This document shows, piece after piece, positions 50,811-59,617 of a stretch of DNA of 64,000 nucleotides (positions are counted from its first letter, which is position 1; each line of letters starts with the position of its first letter). A model generated the notes under the pieces. The model was given only the letters and a program-made list of their open reading frames with translations. It was not told the DNA's origin and made no database searches. The translations under genes and the position numbers were made by a program. Source of the DNA: UBA7446 sp965656545 (lineage in GTDB: Bacteria; Bacteroidota; Bacteroidia; Flavobacteriales; Flavobacteriaceae); assembly GCA_965656545.1 (NCBI GenBank), contig CBFHKZ010000003.1, positions 124,001-188,000 of the forward strand, written 5' to 3'.

Positions 50811-53012
50811 TCAATCTCGAACTACTTTCTCAATCCCAGTAACTTTTTCAAGCTTATTAATTAACATGTATAGGGTAGAGGCATGTCTCACGTGTAGTCT
50901 TATTTCCCCAGAAAACGTGCCTTTTTCTGTGTCAAATTTTATTTGTGTAATATCCACGTTGTGGGCATTTGAAATGAGGTTGGTAACCTCGCTAACAAGC
51001 CCCATTCGATCAATTCCAGATAGGCGGATGTTACCAGTAAAGAACCCTTTTGAGGAATCTATCCACTTTGCACTTAAAATACGGTAGCCATAATTTGATC
51101 GTAAGCTGATGGCGTTTGGACATTCGTTTTTATGCACCTTAATGCCTTCGTTAATGGAGACAAATCCAAATACGTCATCACCTGCAATAGGGTTGCAACA
51201 TGAGCTTAACGTATAATTGAGGGTTTCTTGGTCTTTACCAAAAACCAACATATCATAGAAACTTGAGATTTCACTACTGTCGAGGTTTTCTTTTTTAGGT
51301 CGGTCAGAAGGACGTCTTCTAAAGAGCTGGTAAAACCGATTGTTTTCCTCAGCGGCAAACTTCTTTAACATCTTATTGTCAATGGTGCCAATACCTATTC
51401 GGTAATATAAATCCAGACTGGTTTTGAGTTTAAAGTATGACACCATCGCATTGATGATGCGATCACTAAACTTAAATTTCATCTGACGCAGTTTCCGTCT
51501 TAAAAGTTCCTTGCCTTCCGTGGAAATGGCTTTTTCTTCCACTCGCAACGAGGTGCGTATACTTGAACGTGCTTTTGAGGTAATCACAAAATCAAGCCAG
51601 TTGGCATTGGGCGATGAAGATTCAGAAGTTATAATATCAACTTGGTCGCCGCTGTTTAATGCATAATTAAGCGGTACAATCTTGCCATTCACTTTTGCGC
51701 CACGTGTTTTGTCACCCACTTCACTGTGAATGGAATAGGCAAAATCTACAGGTGTAGCTCCTTTAGGCAAGGATCTTAAGTCTCCTTTAGGCGTAAACAC
51801 GAATATTTCACTCGCATACAAATTGAGTTTAAAGTCTTTGACAAAGTCCACAGCATCGGTTTCGTCTGATTTTAAAACGTCACGCAATCGGTTTAGCCAG
51901 CTTTCCATGCCGCCTTCGTCTTTGTTTCCGTGCTTGTATTTAAAATGAGCCGCATAGCCTTTTTCGGCAATTTCGTGCATGCGCTCCGATCTGATTTGTA
52001 CTTCGACCCATTTGCCGCCTGGCCCAACAACCGTGATGTGCAAGGCTTCATAGCCCGTTGACTTGGGTGAAGAAATCCAATCGCGTAATCGCATGGGATT
52101 AGGTTGGAAATGGTCGGTAACAATGGAATAAATTTTCCAAGCCAAAAACTTTTCTTGTTTTGGCGTTGATTTATAAATAATACGCACAGCAAAACGATCA
52201 AAAACTTCGTCAAACTTTCTGTTTTTGATTTGCATTTTTCTGCGGATGGAAAACATGCTTTTAAAGCGACCTTCTGTTTTAAAATTAATACGCTCTTTGC
52301 CTAAATGCTTTTGGAGTTGTTTTGTAAAATTCTTTATATAGCTCAAGCGTTCCTCTTCGCTCTCCTTTATTTTTAGCTCTATGTCGTTGTACACTTCAGG
52401 CTCTGTGTACTTAAGGGCCAAGTCTTCTAGCTGTGTTTTTATGTTAAACATGCCAATACGATGTGCCAAAGGCGCATAGATATAAAGCGTTTCAGAAGCA
52501 ATGCGCACTTGCTTTTCTTCTGGCATTGCGGTTAAGGTCATCATGTTGTGAAGCCTGTCTGCAATTTTTATCAAAATAACCCTGACGTCATCATTCATGG
52601 TTAGCAACATTTTCTTAAAATTTTCTGCTTGAATGGAAACGCGCTTGTCTTTTGAGAGTTTTGATATTTTGGTAAGCCCATCAACAATCTTTGCGACGGT
52701 GTCGCCAAACATAAGTGCTATGTCATCAAGAGTCAGGGAAGTGTCTTCTACCACATCGTGGAGTAGGGCTGCGGCTATGGATGTAGCACCCAATCCAATT
52801 TGATCTGCAACTATCTGCGCCACAGCGATGGGATGCATGATATAGGGTTCGCCGCTTCTACGTCTTTGATCTTTGTGGGCGTCTACTGCTGTGTCAAAAG
52901 CCAGCCGTATGAGTTTCTTGTCTTCTGCGGTCAACGATTGATAGCTGTTGCGGAGTAAGTTTTTATACTCCTGCGCAATAATGGCGTTCTCGTTAACTTC
53001 TGAAATTTGCAT
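50811..53012 (-). CDS. Bifunctional (p)ppGpp synthetase/hydrolase, RelA/SpoT family
   Basis: A 733-residue Rel enzyme of the stringent response. The HD hydrolase domain is near residues 20-175, with ALLHDVVEDT and YIMHPIAVAQIV. The RelA synthetase domain includes FKTEGRFKSMFSIRRKMQIK and the DRFAVRII block. A TGS domain (LYASEIFVFTPKGDLRSLP) and a C-terminal ACT domain (SGIDRMGLVSEVTNLIS) follow. Both catalytic domains look intact, so it should make and degrade (p)ppGpp. It begins the minus-strand run that continues through fur-like, purA and ostA-like. Confidence 0.95.
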   Translation of the reverse strand: MQISEVNENAIIAQEYKNLLRNSYQSLTAEDKKLIRLAFDTAVDAHKDQRRRSGEPYIMHPIAVAQIVADQIGLGATSIAAALLHDVVEDTSLTLDDIALMFGDTVAKIVDGLTKISKLSKDKRVSIQAENFKKMLLTMNDDVRVILIKIADRLHNMMTLTAMPEEKQVRIASETLYIYAPLAHRIGMFNIKTQLEDLALKYTEPEVYNDIELKIKESEEERLSYIKNFTKQLQKHLGKERINFKTEGRFKSMFSIRRKMQIKNRKFDEVFDRFAVRIIYKSTPKQEKFLAWKIYSIVTDHFQPNPMRLRDWISSPKSTGYEALHITVVGPGGKWVEVQIRSERMHEIAEKGYAAHFKYKHGNKDEGGMESWLNRLRDVLKSDETDAVDFVKDFKLNLYASEIFVFTPKGDLRSLPKGATPVDFAYSIHSEVGDKTRGAKVNGKIVPLNYALNSGDQVDIITSESSSPNANWLDFVITSKARSSIRTSLRVEEKAISTEGKELLRRKLRQMKFKFSDRIINAMVSYFKLKTSLDLYYRIGIGTIDNKMLKKFAAEENNRFYQLFRRRPSDRPKKENLDSSEISSFYDMLVFGKDQETLNYTLSSCCNPIAGDDVFGFVSINEGIKVHKNECPNAISLRSNYGYRILSAKWIDSSKGFFTGNIRLSGIDRMGLVSEVTNLISNAHNVDITQIKFDTEKGTFSGEIRLHVRHASTLYMLINKLEKVTGIEKVVRD

Positions 53013-53029
53013 AGTTAAATATACAAAAT

Positions 53030-53827
53030 TTAGGATTTGCGTTGACGTACAACTTCATAAGCCAATACGGCTGTAGCTACTGAGACATTTAAGGAGTCAA
53101 CATGACCTAGCATGGGTATTTTAACGGCCGTAGTTTCTTTTAGCCAAAATGGACTTAAGCCTTTTGCTTCGCTTCCCATTACCAATGCTGTTGCTTTGGT
53201 AAAGTCTGCCTCCGAGTAGTTTATGCTTTTTTGGAGTGAAGCCGCATAGGTATTGATATTAAAGTTTTTTAGAAAATCTTTGGTTTGATTGTTTCCACAA
53301 ACAAATGTTAGCACAGAGAAAAACCCACCAACGCTTGACCTAATCACATTTGGATTGTAAATATCGGTATGAGGGTCACTTATAATCACCGCATCTACGC
53401 CCGCGGCATCAGCAGTGCGCAGTATGGCACCTAAATTCCCAGGCTTTTCAATGGACTCCAGAACCAATATAAAAGGACTGTTGCTTTTTGGTTGCCAATC
53501 CTCTAGTTTGGCGTCTTTTTGCTTGAGAACGCCTACGACTCCTTCAGTGGTATCACGCATTACCATTTTGCGATATACATCTGTCGAAACTGCTGTAACT
53601 TCTGATTCGAGATTAAATTTCCCTATCCAATTTTTAAATGCTATTTCTTCTAAAATTTCTGGACACCAATAAATATGCATTGCGTCATAACCAGCTGTAA
53701 ACGCCAATTGGAGTTCCCTTAAGCCTTCTACTATAAAGCTTTTGGTTTCTTTTCTGGCTTTAGCTTTTGACTGTAAAGCAACAATATTTTTGACGGCTTT
53801 ATTTTGTGTGCTTGCTATATGTTTCAT
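53030..53827 (-). CDS. TrmH family RNA 2'-O-methyltransferase
   Basis: A 265-residue SPOUT-fold methyltransferase. An N-terminal substrate-binding domain (about 1-100) precedes the catalytic domain with motif 1 ILVLESIEKPGNLGAILRTAD, motif 2 ALVMGSEAKGLS and motif 3 IPMLGHVDSLNVSVATAVLAYE. The Asn and Arg of motif 1 and the knot region are present. It probably methylates 23S rRNA or tRNA; the target nucleotide is not deducible. It lies 17 bases before relA/spoT and is divergent from the response regulator gene. Confidence 0.92.
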   Translation of the reverse strand: MKHIASTQNKAVKNIVALQSKAKARKETKSFIVEGLRELQLAFTAGYDAMHIYWCPEILEEIAFKNWIGKFNLESEVTAVSTDVYRKMVMRDTTEGVVGVLKQKDAKLEDWQPKSNSPFILVLESIEKPGNLGAILRTADAAGVDAVIISDPHTDIYNPNVIRSSVGGFFSVLTFVCGNNQTKDFLKNFNINTYAASLQKSINYSEADFTKATALVMGSEAKGLSPFWLKETTAVKIPMLGHVDSLNVSVATAVLAYEVVRQRKS

Positions 53828-53882
53828 TGATTATTCAAATATTAACACGTAAACAATTGTTAAAATTATTTAAAAAAAACAG

Positions 53883-53890
53883 TATATTTG
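53883..53890 (+). promoter_or_regulatory. -7 promoter element for the LytTR response regulator
   Basis: TATATTTG lies 26 bases before the TTG start. A short palindrome AACAATTGTT (53853-53862) is located about 20 bases further upstream, in the place of the -33 element. Confidence 0.6.
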
Positions 53891-53916
53891 TTACACCAAA
53901 TTTAAAACTTAACTAA

Positions 53917-54702
53917 TTGCTTACCGCTGTAATCGTTGACGATGAAGCCCGCAATATCGCACTTTTATCCTATTGCCTCGAAAAGTATTGCCCCGAAATT
54001 TCATTAGTCGCATCCTTCACGAAAAAAACAAAAGCCATTTCTCATTTGAGAAATAACAAACCCAATATTCTTTTTCTGGATATTGTCCTTGATGTTGGAA
54101 GTGGTTTTGATATTCTTGAAGCCATTGATTATGAAGACATCCATGTTGTCATGTGTTCTGCTCATGACGAATTTGCCCTCAAAGCCATCCGATATCAGGT
54201 GACAGACTATTTGCTTAAACCTCTTGAAATTCAAGACCTGATTTCAACAGTCGAGAAAATCCAAAAGCGAATAAAGAAGCACAACGAAAGACAGGTGTAT
54301 GATTCTTCTCATTTCAGTTCTCTTAATGGCTCCTTAGCGGCGATTAATCAACGCATTGCCATCTCTGAAAAATCTAGTGTCGATTTTGTTTCTATTGATG
54401 AAATATTGTGTGTAGAAACCCACAAAGGCACCCACAAATCAGAGATTGTACTCAAGCACCACGCAAAACGCGAGCATATTGTTGTGAGTAAACCTTTGCT
54501 TGAAATGGAGAAAAAATTACCTGAAAATATTTTTTTTAGGGTAAGTCGCACTTCTATTGTTAATGTAGCGGCCATACGAACCATTCATCGCAATGTTCAA
54601 TACACCCTTACGCTTACCAATGGATACCGTATTCAAATCCCTAGAACGGGCTATAAGTTGCTGATTTCCTTTATGGAAAAAATATACGAAACCACCATAT
54701 AA
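53917..54702 (+). CDS. LytTR-family response regulator
   Basis: A 261-residue two-component regulator. The receiver domain (residues 1-120) has DD at 8-9, phospho-acceptor D55 in FLDIVLD, and the conserved Lys in LLKPLE. The LytTR DNA-binding domain (about 150-255) contains IDEILCVETHKGTH and FRVSRTSIVNVAAI. A TTG start is required: an in-frame TAA directly precedes it and no nearby in-frame ATG fits the receiver domain. No sensor kinase gene is next to it. Regulation by its own or neighbouring signals is not visible. Confidence 0.9.
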   Translation: MLTAVIVDDEARNIALLSYCLEKYCPEISLVASFTKKTKAISHLRNNKPNILFLDIVLDVGSGFDILEAIDYEDIHVVMCSAHDEFALKAIRYQVTDYLLKPLEIQDLISTVEKIQKRIKKHNERQVYDSSHFSSLNGSLAAINQRIAISEKSSVDFVSIDEILCVETHKGTHKSEIVLKHHAKREHIVVSKPLLEMEKKLPENIFFRVSRTSIVNVAAIRTIHRNVQYTLTLTNGYRIQIPRTGYKLLISFMEKIYETTI

Positions 54703-54726
54703 CTTTTTTATTACCTGAGGCTTCCG

Positions 54727-54734
54727 TATTTTTG
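54727..54734 (+). promoter_or_regulatory. -7 promoter element for rocD, near-leaderless
   Basis: TATTTTTG ends 6 bases before the rocD ATG at 54741. An out-of-frame ATG at 54736 precedes the real start. Confidence 0.65.
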
Positions 54735-54740
54735 TATGGT

Positions 54741-56024
54741 ATGGCAACGGACACAAAACTTACTGAACAATTCATAGAACTTGAGCAAGCCCATAGTGCG
54801 CACAACTACCATCCACTTCCTGTTGTTTTGGACAGGGGAGAAGGTGTCTATTTATGGGATGTCGAAGGTAGCAAATATTATGATTTTCTCTCGGCCTATT
54901 CAGCGGTTAACCAAGGTCATAGCCACCCAAAAATCATACAAGCTCTTCAAGATCAATCGCAAAAACTCTGTTTGACATCACGTGCTTTCTACAACAGTTC
55001 TTTGGGCCCGTTCGCAGCATTTATTTCCAAATATTTTGGATTTGATAAAGTGCTTCCAATGAATTCGGGTGCGGAAGCTGTTGAGACTGCTATCAAACTG
55101 GCTAGAAAATGGGGTGTTCAAAAAAAGAACATACCACAAGAAGCAGCACAAATTGTAGTGTGTCATAATAATTTTCACGGAAGAACAACAACGATTATAT
55201 CATTTTCAGATGACCAAGGTGCAAAAAATGATTTTGGACCCTACACGCCAGGATTTATCGCAATCCCTCACAACGACTTGGATGCTTTAAAAAATGTCTT
55301 GGAGGCAAACAAAAATATTGTTGGTTTCTTGATGGAGCCTATTCAAGGGGAGGCCGGTATCTATACCCCTGACGAAAATTACTTGCAAGATGTTCAAGCG
55401 CTTTGTAACGCACATGATGTTTTGTTTATTGCTGATGAAATCCAAACAGGTATTGCCAGAACGGGTTCATTGCTTGCGGTGTGTGGAAATTGTGATTGCG
55501 GTGCAACTTGTGAAAGACAGGCAGATACATTTGCAGCTCCTGATGTGCTAATCCTTGGAAAGGCAATTAGTGGAGGTGTTTATCCCGTCTCTGCTGTTTT
55601 GGCTAACAATGACGTCATGGACGTAATCAAACCTGGAGAGCACGGCAGTACTTTTGGTGGAAACCCCATTGCTGCGGCAGTGGCTACAGCTGCCCTTCGC
55701 GTAGTTCAAGATGAGGCACTTGCCTTAAATGCACGTAAGCTTGGCAAGATATTCCGCGAACAACTCAACAACTATATCCAGTCCAGCAAGATTGTAACGT
55801 TGGTGCGTGGTAGAGGTCTGCTCAATGCGATTGTAATCAACGACAGCCCAGATAGCGACACCGCTTGGAACATTTGTATGGCACTAAAAGAAAACGGCTT
55901 ATTAGCCAAACCTACGCACGGAAATATCATCCGATTTGCACCACCATTGGTGATGACTGAAGCGCAACTATTAGACTGTGTTAATATCATAATAGCAACC
56001 CTAAAAACCTTCGAGCCGAAGTAG
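54741..56024 (+). CDS. rocD: Ornithine aminotransferase with a Cys-rich insertion
   Basis: A 427-residue class III aminotransferase that interconverts ornithine and glutamate semialdehyde. The PLP lysine is in LILGKAISGGVYPVSAVL, and FIADEIQTGIARTGSLLA holds the cofactor Asp. Right after this comes a short insertion, VCGNCDCGATCERQ, with four closely spaced Cys, absent from the canonical enzyme but I believe common in Flavobacteriaceae. The ATG at 54741 is favoured over TTG at 54732 in the promoter. It precedes the cysteine desulfurase gene by 3 bases. Confidence 0.93.
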   Translation: MATDTKLTEQFIELEQAHSAHNYHPLPVVLDRGEGVYLWDVEGSKYYDFLSAYSAVNQGHSHPKIIQALQDQSQKLCLTSRAFYNSSLGPFAAFISKYFGFDKVLPMNSGAEAVETAIKLARKWGVQKKNIPQEAAQIVVCHNNFHGRTTTIISFSDDQGAKNDFGPYTPGFIAIPHNDLDALKNVLEANKNIVGFLMEPIQGEAGIYTPDENYLQDVQALCNAHDVLFIADEIQTGIARTGSLLAVCGNCDCGATCERQADTFAAPDVLILGKAISGGVYPVSAVLANNDVMDVIKPGEHGSTFGGNPIAAAVATAALRVVQDEALALNARKLGKIFREQLNNYIQSSKIVTLVRGRGLLNAIVINDSPDSDTAWNICMALKENGLLAKPTHGNIIRFAPPLVMTEAQLLDCVNIIIATLKTFEPK

Positions 56025-56027
56025 TTT

Positions 56028-57176
56028 ATGGATTTGATTTATTTTGATAACGCTGCGACTACTTCAATTTATCCTGAAGTAATCGAAACCATGCATGATA
56101 CGCTACAAGAAGATTTTGGCAATCCTTCTTCTGTGCATGCGGCAGGGCGTGCTGCAAAAGCCAAGGTTGAGTCTGCACGAAAACACATCGCTAAGCAAAT
56201 GGGTGTTTTACCCAAAGAAATCATTTTCACTTCAGGCGGAACAGAGGGTGATAACACTGTGTTGCAAGCTGCTTTTCATCAATTGGGAATACGCCACTTT
56301 ATAAGTTCTCCAATTGAACACCATGCAGTGCTTCACACCATAGAACATATGGCCAAACAAGGTCACATACATTTAGACTTGGTAAAAGTACTTCCCAGCG
56401 GTTTGCCCGACATGGATGACTTAAAGCGCTTGCTGAGCAGTAGTGATGAAAAGAAAATGGTGAGCCTAATGCACGTCAATAATGAGGTAGGGACCATATT
56501 AGACCTTGAAGCAGTTGGGAACCTATGTCACCAGCACAATGCTTTGTTTCACACAGATTCCGTTCAATCCATTGGACATTTCCCCTTGGATTTTGGTTCG
56601 CTTCCAGTAGATTTTGCTGTTGCTTCTGCACACAAATTTCACGGCCCCAAGGGCGTTGGTTTTTCATACATAAAAAAAGATACGGGTTTAAGCGGTATGA
56701 TTTTAGGTGGTTCGCAAGAACGTGGAATGCGTGCAGGCACAGAAGCCGTCCACAATATTGTTGGTATGGAAACAGCCTTTCAAATTTCTTATCAACGCAT
56801 GGAAACGGATGCTTTGCATCTCAAGGATTTAAAAACCTATTGTCTCGACCAATTACAAGCCGCTTTGCCTGGCACAATATTTAATGGCGCTTCTGGCGAT
56901 ATTGAAAACAGTACGTATACGATTGTAAATGCCCGCTTGCCCATGGATGAGAAAAAAGCACAACTCTTGGCTTTTAATCTTGATTTACAGGGGGTGTGCT
57001 GTTCAAAGGGTAGTGCTTGTCAGTCGGGAAGCGAAGGCGGTTCCCATGTGTTGCAAAACTTGTTAACTGCTGAACAAAACAAGGCGCCGTCCTTGCGTTT
57101 TTCTTTTTCGGCACACAACACTAAAAAAGAAATTGACAAGCTTATTGCCATACTTGTCGACTACGCAAAAAGCTAA
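56028..57176 (+). CDS. Cysteine desulfurase, IscS/NifS-like
   Basis: A 382-residue PLP enzyme that takes sulfur from cysteine for Fe-S clusters or tRNA thiolation. The PLP lysine is K203 in SAHKFHGPKGVGF, and the catalytic Cys is probably C331 in the loop GSACQSG; C324 and C325 also lie there. DNAATTSIYPEV is the family opening. It follows rocD by 3 bases. MnmA, a user of such sulfur, is encoded at 14981-16213 but not in the same operon. Its stop overlaps that of the TonB receptor gene. Confidence 0.92.
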   Translation: MDLIYFDNAATTSIYPEVIETMHDTLQEDFGNPSSVHAAGRAAKAKVESARKHIAKQMGVLPKEIIFTSGGTEGDNTVLQAAFHQLGIRHFISSPIEHHAVLHTIEHMAKQGHIHLDLVKVLPSGLPDMDDLKRLLSSSDEKKMVSLMHVNNEVGTILDLEAVGNLCHQHNALFHTDSVQSIGHFPLDFGSLPVDFAVASAHKFHGPKGVGFSYIKKDTGLSGMILGGSQERGMRAGTEAVHNIVGMETAFQISYQRMETDALHLKDLKTYCLDQLQAALPGTIFNGASGDIENSTYTIVNARLPMDEKKAQLLAFNLDLQGVCCSKGSACQSGSEGGSHVLQNLLTAEQNKAPSLRFSFSAHNTKKEIDKLIAILVDYAKS

Positions 57177-59617
57177 AGTCTTGCTTTGATTTTTATATTG
57201 AATACACGTGGCGTCATATAATTGGCTACTGCAAATTGACGTTGTGTATACACATCTCTTACCCAAGTATTGGTAATTGCATTTTGCACATTGAATAGGT
57301 TGAATATTTCAACCCCAACCTCAAGCTCTTCAAAAGCGCGAAAGGTACTTTTAAAGCGGGTATCGTCTTTTATCACGTATAAAAAACCAATATCCGCACG
57401 CTTGTAGTTGCGCAATCTGTTTTGATAATTGTAAGCATCTGCGTAGCTGGGCGAACCGCCTGGAAGGCCTGTATTGTAAACCAAATTTAAGTTCATTTTT
57501 AAGAAAGGTAACCTGGGCACATAGTCTTGAAAGAGCATGGCAAATTTCAATCTTTGGTCGGTTGGTCTTGCAATATCTCCACGATTATTTTGATTCTCTA
57601 CGGCTTTTAATAGCCCTACACTTATCCAAGATTCCGTGCCGGGAACAAACTCACCATTTAGCCGCATATCCAAGCCATATACTTTTGCTTTGGTGTCGTT
57701 GTTTGCAGTATATCGAATGCGGACGTTTTCCAAGGTATAGGGGTTGACATCCCACAAGTATTTATAGTATGCCGAAGCCCTAAAAACAAACGGTCTTTTC
57801 CAAAGTTGAAATGTTCGGTCCTGACTTACCACCGCATGTATGGATTGTTGTGGCTTTACGGATGGATTTATCTTTCCGTCAATTCCTCTTAGTTCTTTGT
57901 AAAATGGCGCTTGGGTGTAATTACCAACCGACACACGTGTTACGATATTGGGATTGTTTACAGGTTGAAAACTCAATTGAGCACGTGGACTAACAAACGT
58001 ACTGCCAGAATTGCTAAAGTTTGATAGGTTCCAATGATGCACGCGAATTCCAGCCGATAACCACGCTATTTTTTTACCCATCAAAAAGCGATTGTTCCAT
58101 TGGAGATAGCCTGAAATTCTGTTTAATGTACTTTGTTGGGTGGCCCTTATGTTATTGAACAACGTCAATGGACCTTCGAACGGTTCATAGGGTTGGTTGT
58201 TTTTAGCGAGAATATTAGGGGGGCGTATGGAAAAGCCTGCTGAGTCTATTTTTTCCCATTCCACAATTCGATCACGTATGTTTTCGGATTTTAGCGCTAC
58301 ACCCCAACGTAGCTCCTGTTTGTCTAGCTGATGTTTTCCAGAAATATTGACGGATGTTATCAAGGCATCAAAATCGTTCCTTCCATGTGTGTGCTGACTG
58401 CCAATACCTTCCGCAAAGGATATATTACCCAAGTCTTCCGATCCAATTTCGGTATTTGGAGTGCCAAGTAAATATTGTCCAATAATGTCAAAATACTCCT
58501 GTTCTTGGGTGTGATAAACTGAAGTAGTCAACACATATTGGTTGTTTTCAGACGGCTGATAAGTGGTCTTTAACGCACCCAAATAAGTTTGGTAAGTGTC
58601 TTCTTCACTGCCATCGTAATAAACCAATAGCGCACGTGGGTCACTAGCAGTTCCAAAATTTGTTTGTCTTGTTTGGGGGGCGTAATTGTATACATTTCTA
58701 GAAACAGCACCTAGAAATTGAAATTTTAGTTTTTCGCTTTTTTGATAGCTAATAAAAGACTGCAAATCGGCAAATGAAGGCTGGTATTGCGCACTGGTTT
58801 CTTTTTGGTTTACAAGCAATTGGTTATCTCGATAACGTGCGCCAACAATTGCCGACCACTTACCCTTTGCGCTGCCATAGCTTATGCCGCCTCCCAACAA
58901 ACTGGCATCTACATTTAACTCTTTTTTTGTTGGTGTTTTATAGGTAATATCCAATACCGAGGAAAGCTTGTCGCCATAGCGTGCTTCAAAACCACCGGCC
59001 TTAAAAGATACTTGTTGAATGAGATCGGGATTTAAAAAGCTCAAACCTTCTTGCTGTCCAGCGCGAATAAGCGTTGGTCTGTACACTTCGATTCCGTTTA
59101 CGTAAACCAAATTTTCATCGTAATTACCCCCTCTAACCGCATATTGCGTACTGAGTTCATTATTTGAATTTACCCCGGGCAGACTTAAGAGTAGGTTCTC
59201 AACGCCTGCATTTGCTCCAGGGATGCTACGAACTATTTCAGGAGATAATACGGTAACACCACTAATTTTTGTGGATTGATTTCCCATGACCACCACTTCG
59301 CCCATTTGTGCCCTTTTGGTGTTCATAACAGGGTGGAATTCTTGAACGGAATTGGGCTGAGGATTAATGGTTACTACAACCTTTTCATGGGCAATATGCG
59401 AGAAGGTAATGACCAATTTAGTTTCAGCCGGTATGTTTAATTGATAAAAGCCGTTTTCGTTTGTGATGGTACCAAAGCCAGTATTTGTGCTTACAGACAC
59501 ATAGGGAATGGGTTCTTGGCTATCGTTGGTGATGATGCCTTGTAGGGTGGTGTTTTGCGCAAGCAGCACGAAATGACAACTTAGGTAGTATAGAAAAGCA
59601 AGCGCTAGTTTTTTCAT
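57173..59617 (-). CDS. TonB-dependent outer-membrane receptor
   Basis: An 814-residue porin. A signal peptide of about 20 residues is followed by a carboxypeptidase-like regulatory domain (TLQGIITNDSQEPIPYVSVS, about 25-105), then a plug with VRSIPGANAGVENLLLSLPG and YAVRGGNYDENLVYVNGI. The rest is a 22-strand barrel of alternating aromatic residues ending in RVFNIKIKARL. It has no SusD partner nearby, so it is not a typical polysaccharide locus; the substrate could be a siderophore, vitamin or peptide. Its ATG overlaps the M23 gene stop by 4 bases. Confidence 0.92.
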   Translation of the reverse strand: MKKLALAFLYYLSCHFVLLAQNTTLQGIITNDSQEPIPYVSVSTNTGFGTITNENGFYQLNIPAETKLVITFSHIAHEKVVVTINPQPNSVQEFHPVMNTKRAQMGEVVVMGNQSTKISGVTVLSPEIVRSIPGANAGVENLLLSLPGVNSNNELSTQYAVRGGNYDENLVYVNGIEVYRPTLIRAGQQEGLSFLNPDLIQQVSFKAGGFEARYGDKLSSVLDITYKTPTKKELNVDASLLGGGISYGSAKGKWSAIVGARYRDNQLLVNQKETSAQYQPSFADLQSFISYQKSEKLKFQFLGAVSRNVYNYAPQTRQTNFGTASDPRALLVYYDGSEEDTYQTYLGALKTTYQPSENNQYVLTTSVYHTQEQEYFDIIGQYLLGTPNTEIGSEDLGNISFAEGIGSQHTHGRNDFDALITSVNISGKHQLDKQELRWGVALKSENIRDRIVEWEKIDSAGFSIRPPNILAKNNQPYEPFEGPLTLFNNIRATQQSTLNRISGYLQWNNRFLMGKKIAWLSAGIRVHHWNLSNFSNSGSTFVSPRAQLSFQPVNNPNIVTRVSVGNYTQAPFYKELRGIDGKINPSVKPQQSIHAVVSQDRTFQLWKRPFVFRASAYYKYLWDVNPYTLENVRIRYTANNDTKAKVYGLDMRLNGEFVPGTESWISVGLLKAVENQNNRGDIARPTDQRLKFAMLFQDYVPRLPFLKMNLNLVYNTGLPGGSPSYADAYNYQNRLRNYKRADIGFLYVIKDDTRFKSTFRAFEELEVGVEIFNLFNVQNAITNTWVRDVYTQRQFAVANYMTPRVFNIKIKARL

